Notes: a model not told the origin generated them from the letters alone. 64,000 nucleotides of DNA from Neoscytalidium dimidiatum (GCA_037367355.1 CM074704.1:1426001-1490000); one strand, 5' to 3'. Counted from the first letter of the stretch, positions 11,521 through 24,468 are shown. A program made the numbers and translations.

Positions 11521-13281
11521 ATGCCCCTGATGGCTCCAGAAGCGGTTGCCGGTCACAAGAGAAAGCGAGTCGTCGAAAAGGGCTCGGTCGAGAAACGCTC
11601 GAAATCGAAACCGTCCTCCAGGACTGCGGCTACCGATGACGACGACGAACAATCACGAGTCCTGCTCCTTGAGAGCCAGATAACCGAGTCGAGGCGGCAC
11701 TATAACAACATTGTCGAGCTACTCAAGCTGTCCAAATATGATGGTGCAGAAGAGTCGGCAGCACTTGCCATTGTGGCGCTTTGCCGTGTCTTCTGCCGGC
11801 TCCAGGCTGCGGGCAGCATGAAGAGAGCCAAGGGTCTGCCAGACTCAGAGGTCATGATCATTCAGTGGCTTAAGGAAAGATATAAGGAATACAAAGATGT
11901 CTTGCTCAAGCTTCTGCAAAGCGGAGAGCCGGTTTTACAAAGTACTGCTCTCACTCTGGCTATGCGTTTAGTGAAAGAAGAAGTCGCTGCGCAGAAAGGT
12001 TCAGGGGAGGACGCCTGGAGACAGGGGTTTTTCTTCCAGCTAGTGCACAACTTGCTGAAATCTCCTGAGGCTGAGGATACTCGTGACGAGTTCGTGGAGA
12101 AGTTCATTGAGGAGTTTGACGATGTTCGGTTCTACGCCTTGAGTGCAATTACGTAAGTCACTTTCGATTGATCACGAGGATATTAGCTGACGTCTGCAGT
12201 TCCTGCTTGAAGGATTTTACAGCGCCCAAAGAACATGAATCGATCGTCACGAGCAGCCTGTCCATCCTCTCGAAGTTAGAAGGCATTCCAGATTCCACGG
12301 ATGACCTCGAAAACTTTTACTGCCCAGAACCTGAGCAGAAGCACCAACTATACTCTCTTTCCGCTCACCGAAAGAAAGGACAGGATGCTTGGCTCGCTGT
12401 ATTCCGGTCGGGTCTGAACAAGGAGCAGAGAAAGAAAGCCTTGAGCATTACGACGTACAAGATCACTCCTTGGTTCTCCAAGGTGGAGGTGCTGATGGAC
12501 TTCCTCACGGACTCTTACAACGTCGGCGGTGCCACGTCGCTGTTAGCGCTCTCCGGTCTCTTCTACCTGATCAGGGAGAGGAACCTGGACTACCCATCTT
12601 TCTACACTAAGTTGTACTCCCTTCTGGACGACGGACTTCTGCACTCGAAACATAGGTCGCGGTTCTTCCGCCTCCTGGACGAGTTCATGTCCTCCACCCA
12701 CTTACCAGCGGCGCTTGTGGCCAGCTTCATCAAGCGTCTGTCGCGGCTTGCACTACACGGACCACCAGCAGGCATCGTCGTCGTTGTTCCTTGGGTGTAC
12801 AACATGCTTATGAAGCACCCCGCATGCACTTTCATGATCCACAGGGTAACCCGAGAACCGGAAGCACGGAAGAAGCTAGAGGAGGAGGGGATGGATGATC
12901 CATTCGACATGGGCGAGCCGGACCCGATGGAAACGGGTGCCATTGAGAGCAGTCTGTGGGAGTTGGAGACATTGCAATCCCACTACCACCCCAACGTGGC
13001 CACGCTCGCAAAAATCATATCCGAACAGTTCACGAAGCGCTCGTACAACTTGGAGGACTTCTTGGACCATTCATACAGCGGAGTAAGCCATCATATGCAG
13101 AGAGATCTGGGGATTGTTAGACGCGCTGACAATACCGCAGTTGATCGAGGCCGAATTCGGTAAGGAGATGAAGAAAACGCCTGTGGTTGAGTACGAAATC
13201 CCCAAGAGGGTTTTCACGGCTGATGGCTCCGAGTTAGGGCAGCTCGGAGGACTCATGGCCAGGGTCTTGGAAACGTGTTAG
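11521..13281 (+). CDS. NOC4: Nucleolar complex protein 4, CBF/Mak21 family
   Basis: Ribosome-biogenesis factor of the small-subunit processome, acting with Nop14 in 18S rRNA maturation and 40S export (family knowledge). Three exons: 11521-12152, 12200-13082 and 13141-13281, giving 551 aa, close to the yeast protein's length. Introns of 47 and 58 bp have GTAAGT/GTAAGC donors and GCAG acceptors. The N-terminus is basic (GHKRKRVVEK), consistent with nucleolar targeting. The C-terminal half shows the CBF/Mak21 domain: LDYPSFYTKLYSLLD, then RFFRLLDEFMSSTHLPA, FIKRLSRLALHGPP and LMKHPACTFMIHR. The acidic DDPFDMGEPDPMETGAIESS and WELETLQSHYHPNVATLAK are hallmark Noc4 motifs. Starts 213 bp from ATP4 in divergent orientation. 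Confidence 0.95.
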
Positions 13282-13772
13282 AAAAGTTTGCTTAGATGGA
13301 GCATGCCATGATTTCATCGGCTTTTGGACGCTGTGCTCCCTTCGTACGCCTCTCCTTTACTTGTGTTGCCAAGATGTCGTTCTATTGCAAAGGAGTTCTG
13401 AAACACGACTCCTCGAACGTAATGAAGATCGTAATATCTGTCCAGATCATAGACGTGCAAAGGGGACAACGAGGCGGGAAATCCTCAGCAAGCTCAGACC
13501 GTCCCCAGTACCCGCTGCGTGAATGGAGCGTAAGCTTAAAATGGAAAAGCCTGGGGTGTTTGGACGACGAGTCATTCATGAGGCTGAAGGTCACGTGAAG
13601 CTTGACCTCACTTCGTCCCTCGCACGCGCCAAACGCCGCCGCCCAACCCTCTACTTCCGCTCCCTTCCCTCTTGTCGCACAACCACCCAACGCTGTACCT
13701 ACAGCTTGACGACCTTTCTGTGTTCGCAAGTGCCTTCACCAAGCGCTCCAAGCACGAGTGGGCCTTTTCGCA
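13282..13772. other. Intergenic, promoter side of the zinc-finger gene
   Basis: Lies between NOC4 and the CCCH zinc-finger gene, both on the + strand. No conserved frame is seen. Confidence 0.5.
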
Positions 13773-15458
13773 ATGTCCGAAGATAGCGAATTGCAGGCGA
13801 AAATTGCCGCACTGGCTGGTAAGTCGCAAAGGGCCGCTCTTGACCGCCGCTCGCTGTCTAAAAAGGCGCTTTCACCACAGGTCGAATCAACGTCCACAGA
13901 CAGCAGCAACAGCAGACCGAGCACTACCAGCCGGGTCCTCACTATGGTATAGATCTGAAAGCAGAGATTGGCCCACCGCCAGGACGAAATGGCTGATGAC
14001 GAAAAAGGTCGCGGCCGCGGTCGCGGACGGGGCAGCTGGGCGCCGTATCGTGGAACTCCTTATGGCGCTCCTCGTGGCCGTGGTGGCAAGGTCTTCAATC
14101 GCACACTGGTGCTGAACAACCACAACCGAGCTGGCAGCGCCTCAACCCCGGTGGGTTCTCAGAGTGGCGAAAGCACGCCGAACGGCAACAGCACGCCTTC
14201 GCCGCATGCAAACGAGGGCTCCGGGTGGGTTGTCAAGCGCGACAGGCACATGCAGCTGATCAACCCGGCCATCTACGACCAAGTGGCACAGCAGCGCGCC
14301 AAAGCCATAGAGCAGACTGCCGAACAGCGCCGGCAGCGACGGAGCATGAAAGAGAAAGCAAAGCTCAGCAAGCACTTCCATGCCATGCAGCAATCCGGTC
14401 AGGCGTCGGCTGCGGTTCACCGTTCGGCAACCCCGCAATGCTACGAGATCGAGGTTGATAACATCCGCTTTCGCGTAGCTGACGGCGGCAGCAAGCTGAT
14501 CAGGATCTCTGGTACGTGGAGTGACATCGACACCAACGCCGCGAAAAGGAACCCGACTAAGAGCCCGGTAGACGATCCCAACACCGCCCGGTCTACTCCC
14601 AAGCAGGCCAGAATTGGCGGGGTTACCTTCTTGAGAAGCAAGAACGGCAACCTGTACCGCTCCGGACTCATCAAAACCAAGCAGTACGTCCGCACGGTGT
14701 TTCGACTGCTTGGACAGACTGACATCGTGACAGGAACAAGCCCATCGAGAAGGTTGACGAGCCTTGCCCGAGGTTCACTACGACTGGTTGGCCCCATCCC
14801 TCCCGCTCGATGAGCAAGCAACGGCTTGCGCCTCGTTGTCCGGTTCGTATGCCCAGAAGCCACACTGACGCGAACACCAGGGACGTGCGCCAAAGGACCC
14901 CAATGCCGCTACGTGCATGATCCGAACAAGGTTGCCATCTGCAAAGACTATTTGCTGAGGGGCAACTGCGCGCTCGGCGACGGTTGTGACCTGTCGCACG
15001 ACCCCACGCCCAACCGCGTGCCTGCGTGCGTGCATTTCCTGCGCGGCAACTGCACCAACGACGAGTGCCACTATGCGCATGTCAGGGTCAACCCGTCGGC
15101 CCCTGTTTGCCGTGCGTTCGGAAGTCTCGGCTACTGCGAGAAGGGATCCGATTGCACCGAGCGCCATGTGTTTGAATGCCCTGACTATGCTAACCATGCA
15201 GTCTGCCGCAACCCGAGATGTCGGCTCCCTCACGTTGACCGGGCTGGCCAGATCCGCAAGGCAGCTGCTGCGCAGACGGGTAGTGCTGAGCTGGGATCGC
15301 CAGATTTGTCGAGTGATGATGAGCACGACGAGATCGACAGCGACGACGTCGACTCGGACGATGAGATTGAGACTGAGGAGGACGTGGACGTGGTCATGCA
15401 GGGCGCTGACGGCGCCGGCCGCGAGCTGTCGCAGCAGCAGGACTTTGTGGGCTTCTGA
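13773..15458 (+). CDS. CCCH-type zinc-finger protein, ZC3H3 / Red5-like
   Basis: Nuclear RNA-binding protein family linked to polyadenylation, mRNA export and, in fission yeast, exosome-directed RNA elimination (family knowledge; equivalence is inference). Five exons: 13773-13818, 13881-13946, 14008-14683, 14734-14786 and 14881-15458, total 472 aa. The N-terminus MSEDSELQAKIAALAG followed by NVHRQQQQ is a conserved helical start. An RGR-rich stretch follows. The conserved RDRHMQLINPAIYDQ block precedes a tandem array of about five CCCH fingers, e.g. CAKGPQCRYVH, CKDYLLRGNCALGDGC, CVHFLRGNCTNDEC and CRAFGSLGYCEKGSDC. The tail is Asp/Glu/Ser-rich. The third junction (donor GTACGT, branch ACTGAC) and fourth junction restore KPIEKVDEPCPRF and GTCAKGPQ. 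The AAAAAG acceptor before exon 3 and the GTTGGC donor after exon 4 are the weakest sites. Confidence 0.85.
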
Positions 15459-16041
15459 TCTGCCAAGCGTAAGTGTGCACGAGGACAGGTGAAGGACGAG
15501 CTTGCGAGGGAGGGTGGTCGGTCGAAGGCGCACCGCCGCGCCCGCCGTTCTCCGTTGCTACCGCACGAGACGAGAAGAAGAGGCATCCCTATCCACCGTA
15601 GTGCTTCTTCCCATCCCCAACCGGGCCACCGACATGCCATTCGGTGGACTCGCCTCGGTGGTATGGCAGCATGCTTTGCATTTTGCGACGGGGCAGCATT
15701 GCCTGGAGTTCATGGATTCACGGCTTCGAGGACTTGATACCCATTGCCGCTTCACGGAATGATAATTGCTGTATGATAGCGGTCTACGAGAAAGAAATGA
15801 AAATGGTCTGGGACAGATGAACCTCCCCCCACGCTGAGTCTGCGGTCCCCGGCGGTCTCAAGCCTCCTCCGCAGGGGAGTCTATGCCGCACAGCTTGACT
15901 GAATCGCCGGAAGCGAGTGCCACGCAGAACGAGAAGGGAAACTCGATCTCCGCACAGCGCCGGTCGGTCGATCGCTGAGCATCGCATGCGGGGAGTACCG
16001 ATGACCCGCGCCGTGAAGCCTCTCGCCCACTTCAGGAGATG

Positions 16042-16101
<60 letters not shown>

Positions 16102-16718
16102 CTGTCTCTCCTCCTCTCTTCCCTCTATCTTTTATATTTTTTTTGGGGTGGGGGGGGGGTTGTGTGGCGAGACGGCGCATGCTCTGCGGCTCGAGGCGGC
16201 GGGCGGCGGGCGATCAGCGAGGCGGCGGCGGTCTGCGCTTGGCGCGTTGCCGGGCGAGGTGTGTAATTAGCCAAGCCGAGCGGACTGGGGCCTTGCGATT
16301 CAGCAGGCACCGGCACCGGCACTGGCACCACCTCCCGCCGCAACACGGCCGGGCTGAGCGCCCGCTGAGCCCCCTCTCCCGCTGACCACTGCACTCACAT
16401 CCACATTAAGCCGCCCACCATTTCGCCTCAGCCGCGCGCTCTCTCTCCCTCCCTAAATGCGGTCGCTGCTCCTTTCCAAGGCTCACAAGCGCTACAAGGT
16501 CAATCGCCGCGTCGGATGAAAGCTGGGTCCTCGAGCCGCCTTTATTCGACCCGATCCCATTTCCTTTATTTTTCATTTTTTTTGCCCTTCCTTCCTCCTT
16601 TTGCTGACAGCCTGACCGGCCTTGCCTATTTGCAATTGCTTTCTCGCAGCCCGCTTACCTGCCATCCTCCTTGCCACTTCTGAAAGAAAGAGGGAGAGAT
16701 TGACTGCCGCCGCCCACC
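15459..16718. other. Intergenic with pyrimidine tract
   Basis: 3' flank of the zinc-finger gene and promoter side of the SEL1-repeat gene. Contains a perfect (CT)27 tract, then T-rich and G-rich tracts. No conserved coding sequence is seen. Confidence 0.5.
16045..16098 (+). repeat. (CT)27 dinucleotide repeat
   Basis: 54 bases of uninterrupted CT, followed by pyrimidine-rich sequence and, within about 60 bp, a run of G. It lies about 620 bp upstream of the SEL1 gene start. Confidence 0.97.
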
Positions 16719-18994
16719 ATGACGCTGAAGGGCCTGCTCAAGAAGAAGGAGAAGATCAAGGACGACGGCGCCGCGGCCGCGCGCCCCAGCTCCGACGCGA
16801 GCGACAACAACACCCCTGAGTTCACCTTCATGCGCACGACGACCACGACGCAGGAGGTCATCGCCCCGCCCGCCTTCCCCGGCGAGACGCCCACCGCCTC
16901 GAAGCCCTCCCCCAACGACTTCCTCTCGCCCGACGCCTCGCCCGCGAAGAAGGAGAACCGCAAGAGCATATTCGGCCGCTCGCTGAGCAGCGCGGGGACC
17001 GGCACCAAGGGCAATAACGACAAGCGCTTCTCCGGGCGCCTGCACATCGGCGGCCGGTCGCGCTCGGCCTCCAGCCTGGTCAACCTGCCGTCGGACCTGC
17101 CCGCCGTGGACGAGGGCGTGGCCCGCAGCGCCGAGCACGAGGCCCAGTGGGAGAAGCGCGCCACCATACTGGCCAAGGGCACCCTGATAAGCAGGACCGG
17201 AAGCGGTGGTCTGGGAGACGGCGGGCTCGACGTCCCGCATAGGAGTCCCAGCCCGGCCGTGAGCGATCCGGGGAAAGACGTACGTCCTTATTCCAAAAAA
17301 AAAAAAACGAATTTTTTCCTTTTTGCGGCTCCGGGTTTATTGGTGCTCAGTGGCATGACGCATGCTGCAGAGGGAGGGGGGAAAGATATGATGCTGAGAC
17401 CGCGCGCATTTAGGAGAACATTCAGGAGGCAATCAGGCTTCACGAGGCCGGCGGTGAGTCTTCCCATACGCCTGCGGGAGGCTTTCTCCACGCGGAAATG
17501 CTGCAGATGGGTAGATGCTGACGGCAGCCAATACTGCAGATTTGGAGAGGTCGACCGAGCTGTTCGGCCGGCTGGCGGACCCCAATGGGGCCAACAATGC
17601 GCTGAGCCAGGTGCTATACGGTCTCGCCTTGAGGTGAGTCTCACGCTTCACGCTCCAGCCTTTTCTTTCATGCAGGGGAACGAGATTGTGACGGCATGCG
17701 GGCGGCCTTGCTGATGATTTCGTGCGCATGAGGCAGGCACGGCTGGGGCTGCACGCCGAATCCTGAGCTGGCGGTCACGTACCTCTCGTACGCAGCATCG
17801 AACAGCGCCGAGATCGAGTCCCTGGCGCTGCAGGCGGGCATGAAGAAGGGCGGTGCGGCAAAGGGGGAGCTCGTTCTGGCCATGTTTGAGCTTGCCAATA
17901 GTTTCCGGCACGGATGGGGCGTCAAGAAGGACCCATCGGCAGCCAGGCAATACTACGAGACGGCGGCCAACCTGGGCGACACTGACGCAATGAACGAGGC
18001 GGCATGGTGCTACGTCGAAGGATTTGGGTGCAAGAAGGACAAGGTGAGTCACCCGGGCAGTGCCATTTTTGGTAACATGAGGATGGGGGGGTGGAAAAAA
18101 CAAAGAATCTTCTGTCTCGCCTTGCGCAAGCCACATCTCTTGCACCATGCACCGGCACATTCTCCCCGACAGCCTCACTCGTTGGGCAGCGACGAAGCGG
18201 CCAGGGGCTGACTGGATTTCCTGCAGTTCAAAGCCGCACAGTTCCTGCGGTTGGCAGAGGAGAAGGGGAACAAGACGATTGGCAACACCTGGTAAGCATG
18301 GCTTTTTCCCGTTTCCGTCCCACCCGCAACGCCTCTCTCTACTCTAGTTTCATATTCCCGTTTCTTTACTGCCCCCAGCAAGGCCCTGCCCTGCCGTAGC
18401 CCCCGAAAGGAGAGCAGTGAGAGGGAGAAGGCCGCGGCGCGTCGCAAGCGGCTCGCTAGGGCCGAAGGCTGTATCACCAGCGCCGTCACGTTACCGGCAG
18501 ATGGCCACGAGGGCGGACGAGCTGCCGCAGTGCGGGAAGCGAGCTCCACGCCATCATCCATCTGCGAACGCCAGCCCACACGCCAGATGATCGGACTGCG
18601 TCATCGGAATCCACCTCGCGGACCCTGTCCCCGTTCGCCCCGCGGCTTTGCGAGAGCGAGGGAGCTTAGGGAAGAGGGCGGCGCGCACCGGGCGGCGAGG
18701 GCGGCGGTGATGGCAGAAGCACGACGAAGAAAGAATCAGCGCCAGCTGCAACGACAGCCGGGGCGCGTGGAGCCCAGCTGTGGCTTCGTCACGGGCACAC
18801 CCGAACGGGACCGCGCCGCGACGGGAAGCGGGTTAGCGCGTGTCAAGGCAGGTGGTGGTGTTGTCGAGCATTGGCTGCTGTCGCTCCCCTCCGTCCTCCA
18901 CCCAGCAGCAGGTCCTCGCCGAAACGCACCGACAACGCTCTCTTCGCCCATGTTGGCACCGGCTTACGAGCGCCGAACGGAATTTTTTTTTTTT

Positions 18995-19036
<42 letters not shown>

Positions 19037-20442
19037 GCCTATCCTCGCTTAGCGCCGCCGCCGCCGGAGAGGAGGCACGGGTCGGCCCCCACCCACACAA
19101 ATAGAGAGCCGGCGCCATGCACGAACTATCCCACACAGAGGTCCGAAGCCAAGGCTGCACGCGTGCGCGCTCGCTCGCTCGCTCGCGCAGACCCTTGCAC
19201 CTTTTCCGCACTGCTACTGCAGTCAGCCCTCGCCCATTCTCTCTTAGGCCAAAGCTACCACCCACATCCACCCACCCCGCGCGCTGCCACACATACACGT
19301 GGCACTGCATCTGTGGTTGAGGGATGCACCGGAACCGTTTCCCCCCGGAGGACGGATGGAGAGACACACCACCCACCGCGCACACACACCACGCACACAC
19401 ACCACACCTTTTTTTTCTGCATGACCAGACCGCCGGACCGGATCGCGCGATGACGGGCATGTTCTTTCCGTCTAGGCCCCCTCAGGGTGACAAGGTGCGG
19501 CATATCGCGCTTCCGGTGGTTCGTGTCGCGGGTGTGCGTTCCTTGTTCGATTTCGGTGTTAGGGCGCGAGCGCGACGATGCACTCCTCTCTGGAGATTTC
19601 GATCTCGGATGGCAAGCACCCGTAGCGGGGACCTGTGTCCGCCTCTCGAGTAACGCCATGCCGGCTGGCTGGCACTGGGCGACGGTGGAGGGCGGAGGGC
19701 AGTCTGTCTCCTCGTCGCCAGCGGTACTTGGTTGTACCTACGCGGGCATGCTGCCAGACTGAACAGAAAGGATCATATCTTGCTATACACCCTCTCTCTT
19801 TCGTCCTAACTTTTCTTTTCTTTATTCCCGTTGAGATCTTGATGATGGTGACGGTCCTCATTCCCCCCTTTTTCTTTGCTTTTTCAATCTTCCCGTCCCT
19901 CCACGTCTCTCTCCCTCTCCCTCCTCCCCTCCCTCCCTCTCTCTCTCTCCTCCCCTCCCCCCCGCCAAGTCGATCCCGGTAATTCGTTGCTTTTTTTCTC
20001 TTTCGCTGTCTTCCCTGCCTCGCCGGCAGGGGGTCGAGGGAGCATAAAGAGAAAGAGCAAACCCGGAAACCTATAGTATAAATAACACTTGGCGACGCAC
20101 GCGAGCCCTAGCCTCTTCCAAAAAGAGAAAAACTTTTTGCCCGTCGTTGGAAGTAGGTCTCTGGGTATCATTCGTGACGTTGGCCTTCCTTTACCTTTCC
20201 GGGACAGGGAGCATGACCGGGAAGGCGGGGAAATATGAGAGAGGGGGCACGCGGATGTGCGACCGCGAGAACGTTTCTTCATCACCGTCATCATCATCGT
20301 CATCGTCATCTCCTCTTCATTTTCGCGATCTTATTGCATAAGGAAGATTATTTTCTTTCCGCGTGAGATTACAGATCGGCTGACGTTTGATGATCGGGAT
20401 TTTCACAGGATCTGGAAGGAAAAGTACAACCCGAAATCATGA
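16719..20442 (+). CDS. SEL1-repeat (HCP-like) protein with a distant last exon
   Basis: Six exons: 16719-17279, 17414-17453, 17540-17633, 17737-18043, 18227-18291 and 20409-20442, joining to 366 aa. The N-terminal 185 residues are low complexity and Ser/Pro-rich (MTLKGLLKKKEK; KSIFGRSLSS; RLHIGGRSRSASS), possibly regulatory. Then come Sel1-type helical repeats: NIQEAIRLHEAG, DLERSTELFGRLADPNGANN, ALSQVLYGLALRHGWG, FELANSFRHGWGVKKDPSAA and QYYETAANLGDTDAMNEAAW. The end GNKTIGNTW plus IWKEKYNPKS* is the family's usual C-terminus. Reaching it requires a 2117-bp intron whose end has the branch-like GCTGACG and acceptor TTTTCACAG. Fungal relatives are often annotated as Nif1-like cell-cycle inhibitors; the function here is inference. 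Confidence 0.85.
18292..20408 (+). other. Predicted 2.1-kb intron of the SEL1-repeat gene
   Basis: Donor GTAAGC at 18292, acceptor CACAG at 20404-20408. Other introns of this gene are 86-183 bp. The interior shows no recognisable gene; it holds homopolymers, a TC repeat and long pyrimidine-rich stretches (about 19790-19975). An earlier acceptor near 18378-18379 would give an unrelated tail instead of the conserved ending. Confidence 0.7.
18999..19033 (+). repeat. (TC)n dinucleotide repeat after poly-T
   Basis: About 17 TC units follow a 13-base T run, inside the long SEL1-gene intron. Confidence 0.95.
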
Positions 20443-23400
20443 CGAGGTGGTGGGATGGGGGAAGGGGTTGAAGGAGGGGAAATGAGCTGTGTTTTGCGCT
20501 GTCCTTTGTGTCTCACACGGGTGGGCAGTGGCAGTGGCAGCGAAGGAGGGGTTTTTGGTAGGCTGGTTGGTGAGAAAGGGCGGCGACCTTATCTTTTTTC
20601 TTTTTTACCATGGAATGGCGTTGGATGCTACTCTTTTTTCTCCTCTGCTTTTCCGAATCCCGGGTAAGGAAATATTACTGGTTATCCAGTTTTTACTTTT
20701 CTTTTTTTTTCCCCTACTCCGTCTCGTCCATTTGCTCCATCTCTTTTTCATCTTCTATACACCCCGTAACATCGCTCCGGCGATCGAGCTTGCGACAGGA
20801 TGATGCGGCGCAGCACACGGATGGAGGGGTGGCTGATCAACTGACCTGGCCGCTGGCTGGCCTCGCCCTTAGATGATTCGAGCGACCGAGGTAGCGCGCG
20901 GTCAGCAGCCGTCCTCCGTCGCTATGCTCTGCATGATCCGTCTCCTCCCGGTTCGGGAGAGATGCGGCGCTCTTTACGTACCTATCGTTCCAACGGAGCG
21001 AAGGGCATTCAAAGTGGGAAAGGAAATGGAAAGACGGGACGGGGGCGCGCCGCTAACTAGGATGATGCGATCAAAAGCAAAAAAGGGAGACATCGGAGCA
21101 TTAATCGTTCCCCTAAACTCTTTTGACTAGCATTCCATAATCCCCATCAATATAAAATCCCCAGGGCTGGAGAGAGGGCCCCGGGGGGTCCATCGAATCA
21201 GAAAATGGCAAGGCAGTCGACGGGATTGGATATTCGCAAATTTTCTCGTGTTCGGCGCTGTATTGAAGGGATTGGCAGTTGGGGGCGGGGGGAGGCGGAG
21301 AGGCTGAGCTCCAGAGGCGGTGCAAGCCGCGCGACACGCGTTTCTCTGTTCGCGCCCGGCCGGCGCGATTACGGAGCAGATGTGCCTGTGAGATAGATAA
21401 AAGCCTCTTTCTCTACCGCTGAGTGAATTTGGTTGGTAGGTGACTTGTCAGACGGCTTGGCTTGGTATTTTCCTTTGAGGTTAGAGCGGGAGGAGGAATC
21501 GGGGGAGGCTGGACCGCCGGTGTGTACTTCTTTTCTTTTTTTTCTGCTTCTATTAAAGTTTAATTTTTTTTTCCTCACTAGCAGTGACGGGATGGGAAGT
21601 ACTGGCTACTACTCGTCCGCTCCACTACTTTCGTTGACCGGCAGCGCTGCCATCTGAGCGGTCGGAAGTGACACTTGCGCATACGTGCGGCGCGGCACGG
21701 CGCGGTTGCCTAGGGGCCCGGCTGCCGGGCGCTTTCTTTTCACTTAGTCGTATACTGGTGCTGAGTCGCAGGACGGGAGAAGAAGGTGACGGCGAGTGAG
21801 ATTCTCTCTCTTTCTCTCTCTCGCATGCTTGGACTATCTTCCACTCGGATGTATACAGGCCTATCGGGTCTCACCCCTTCCCTTCCCGCACGCTCTTCTC
21901 GCAGGAATGGTATCAGTTTCCGGCGCATGTGGCCCTCCCGATGCGCATGGCATCAGTAGTCGTATTCGTCGGTGCGGACACGGTTGCGGACGTAGGACAA
22001 AAAGGCAGGGCACGAGTGGTCCGGCCGGGATCCCAGAAGAAGTCGTCGAAGTCATCACTCGAGGCGGGCGAACGGTCGGTCGGTCGGTTTCAGCGTCAGG
22101 ATTCAATAGTCAGACGACCAGCCATCACTGATACAAAGTCAGACGAACATGCATATTCTAGTCCCAAGTCTCTCTTGAGTCGAAACATTGGCCTAGAGCA
22201 AGAGTACCACAGACGTGTCATCCATCCGACCCTTCAAAGTCACCCATTGGCAGCCGGGGGGGATCGAAGAGAAAAGTCATGCAATGCGGTGATGTGGCTC
22301 AGCAGGCAACGTGAGTCGTCGCTGGTGCTGACTGGTCTTCGCCCCGGTGCGCGCGAATGTCGTTCGTCGCCGTCCTGTGGTCATTCAGTCGTCGAGTGGG
22401 CCACAACCCTGGGATAGCACACTTCAGTCCCTGCCGCCGTATTGAACCTTGGGCTCGTTATTTCACGTGCGGTCAGGTCGCGATGCATGCAACTCTATCA
22501 TTTCCGTGGAGTTCGACCGATTGAGCCTCCCCCTGTGCCCCAATGCCATGCAAGCTTACTCGCAGCTGAGGCGATTGATAGGATGAAACTACAAGCGCCA
22601 TGGGAAAACGCGACGTGCTTACCCGGCACATCGCGAACCAAAGGGAAGAGAGGAAAGACGGCGGACTGGAAGATCAGGAATCCCGAGGGGAAACGGGGCT
22701 TAACCAGAAGAAAAATGCCGACAGGTCGTTGGGGATGAAGGAAGCCATAGGTGGAGTGACCCACATATCTCACCATCTCACTTTTTGCCGCAGGATCCGC
22801 GCTCTGTGAGTGGATATCGTGCTCAGGTTCGCACATGTGAGGGCCTGGGTGAATACGAGAAGGGGAAGTACGTACGTGAGGGGGTTGCGCGTTTGTTCCC
22901 TTTCTTGATCGCGATGATTGATGATGACGAGAGGCGGTTTGCAGTCAGTCCATCTCTTGCTTGCCTGAGGCCCCCACTCGGCCTGCACCATCACGGCGGC
23001 GCCGGCGGTGGAGAGCTGAGGAGGCGGGCGGACGCGGCTCATCAGCGTGTAATACTAAGATCGTCAGATAACGACATCTCTCATCACCCAGTCCACATAG
23101 CGCAAAGTGGGGCAGGGGAAAGAGGAGGTGGCCGGTGGGAACATCACGGCCGCATTGAGGCTGGCCTGCCGAACTAGCTGGCACGCACCAGACACGTTCC
23201 GGGTGTTCGTCCTCCGTGTTTACTCGTTGCTGGCCCTCTTCTCCGGATCTTTCGTCGTGTGTGTGTGGGCATGTGGATGGGGCGCGCCGGTTCGTTCGTG
23301 CCCACTTGCGGCTGATTCTTCTGCAGAGCGAGAAGAAAAGCGGGCTGCTCTGGTTTTGGTGCAACCGGTTCGTAGATCCTTCTTCACGTACGTTTCCTGC

Positions 23401-24424
23401 ATGGCGGAGAGGGCTCGCCAAGGTGAAGTGATCTTGGCCGGACGTTCTTGTTTGCCACGACTCGTTGGCATCTCTGTGCTCGTGCCCGGAATAGCAAAGA
23501 GCGGCCTGTTCGCGGCTGCTCATCAGCTGTGGGGAATGAGCGAGAGGCTCTCAGAAATTCGGGTGGCTGGGAGGCGAGCAGAAAGGGTGGAGTGGAGAGA
23601 GTCAGCCTGGTGGGCCGGTGGTTGAGGGCTACAGCGGCTGTTGCGCAGCAGCGCACAGCCAGACGCGCGGGAAGGGCCAACCGCGACGCCACGCTGCAGA
23701 GGCGCTCGGATCGTCCTCGTCTCGACTCGCCGCATCTGGTCTGTTCTGGTTGTGTCTGGTGCGCTCTGGGTTCCGCTTTCCCGGCAGGCTGGATCAGCTG
23801 GCTGTGCTCTGGCTGCCTCCTGCGCTGGTGAGGCTTGTGCTCAGCGCGGCTTGAGCTCGCGGTGGGAGGTCTGAGGGAGGTGGGAAGCTGCCGAGTAAGT
23901 GCGAAGGTGGGGTTTGATCGTCGACGGAAATGTGCCGCATCGTCGTCATCGCCGTCTGTCGCTCGCCGTTGACCGGCGCGGAGGGCGACTTACTCGTGTG
24001 CAGTGTGTTTGCCTGAAAGCGTGCTGCCGCCCCGGAGGCTCTAACTACCACTGCGGCTCTTAACCACGCGGGACCCATAGTAGTTGCTGCCCCATCAGAC
24101 GCACGCAATTCCGTCCAATCCCCTCCTCTGGCGCGCCTGGCGCCATTGTCCTATTGCGGGAGCGCAGGAGCCACCAACCAGAAGCCGCGCTGCTGGCGAG
24201 GAGCAGAGGAGACAGGCCCGCCGCCGATGCTCCTTCATCTAACTCGTTCGCGAATGGGGCATCGTCGCCGTGGTTCACGCTTCATGCAGCTGCACCATTC
24301 CGTGCGAGAATACGGGAACGCTTAGACTCCAGACCGGTGCTGGCCGCGGGCATCCGTGGAGAATGCAGTGAGCGAGAGACGTGTAGCCGGGCCGAGGCAG
24401 GCAAGCTCGCATCGGTGGTGGTCT

Positions 24425-24468
24425 GAGGGCTGGCTGGCCGTGTGCCGAGGGCTGGCTGGCCGTGTGCC
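24425..24468 (+). repeat. Perfect 22-bp tandem duplication
   Basis: Two adjacent identical 22-base units, each beginning GAGGGCTGGCTGG and ending GTGTGCC. Confidence 0.95.

Noticed and set aside
18530..19453. 307-aa open frame inside the SEL1-gene intron
   Set aside because: Arg/Ala/Pro-rich with repeated Leu-Ser from the TC repeat; no domain, so composition-driven.
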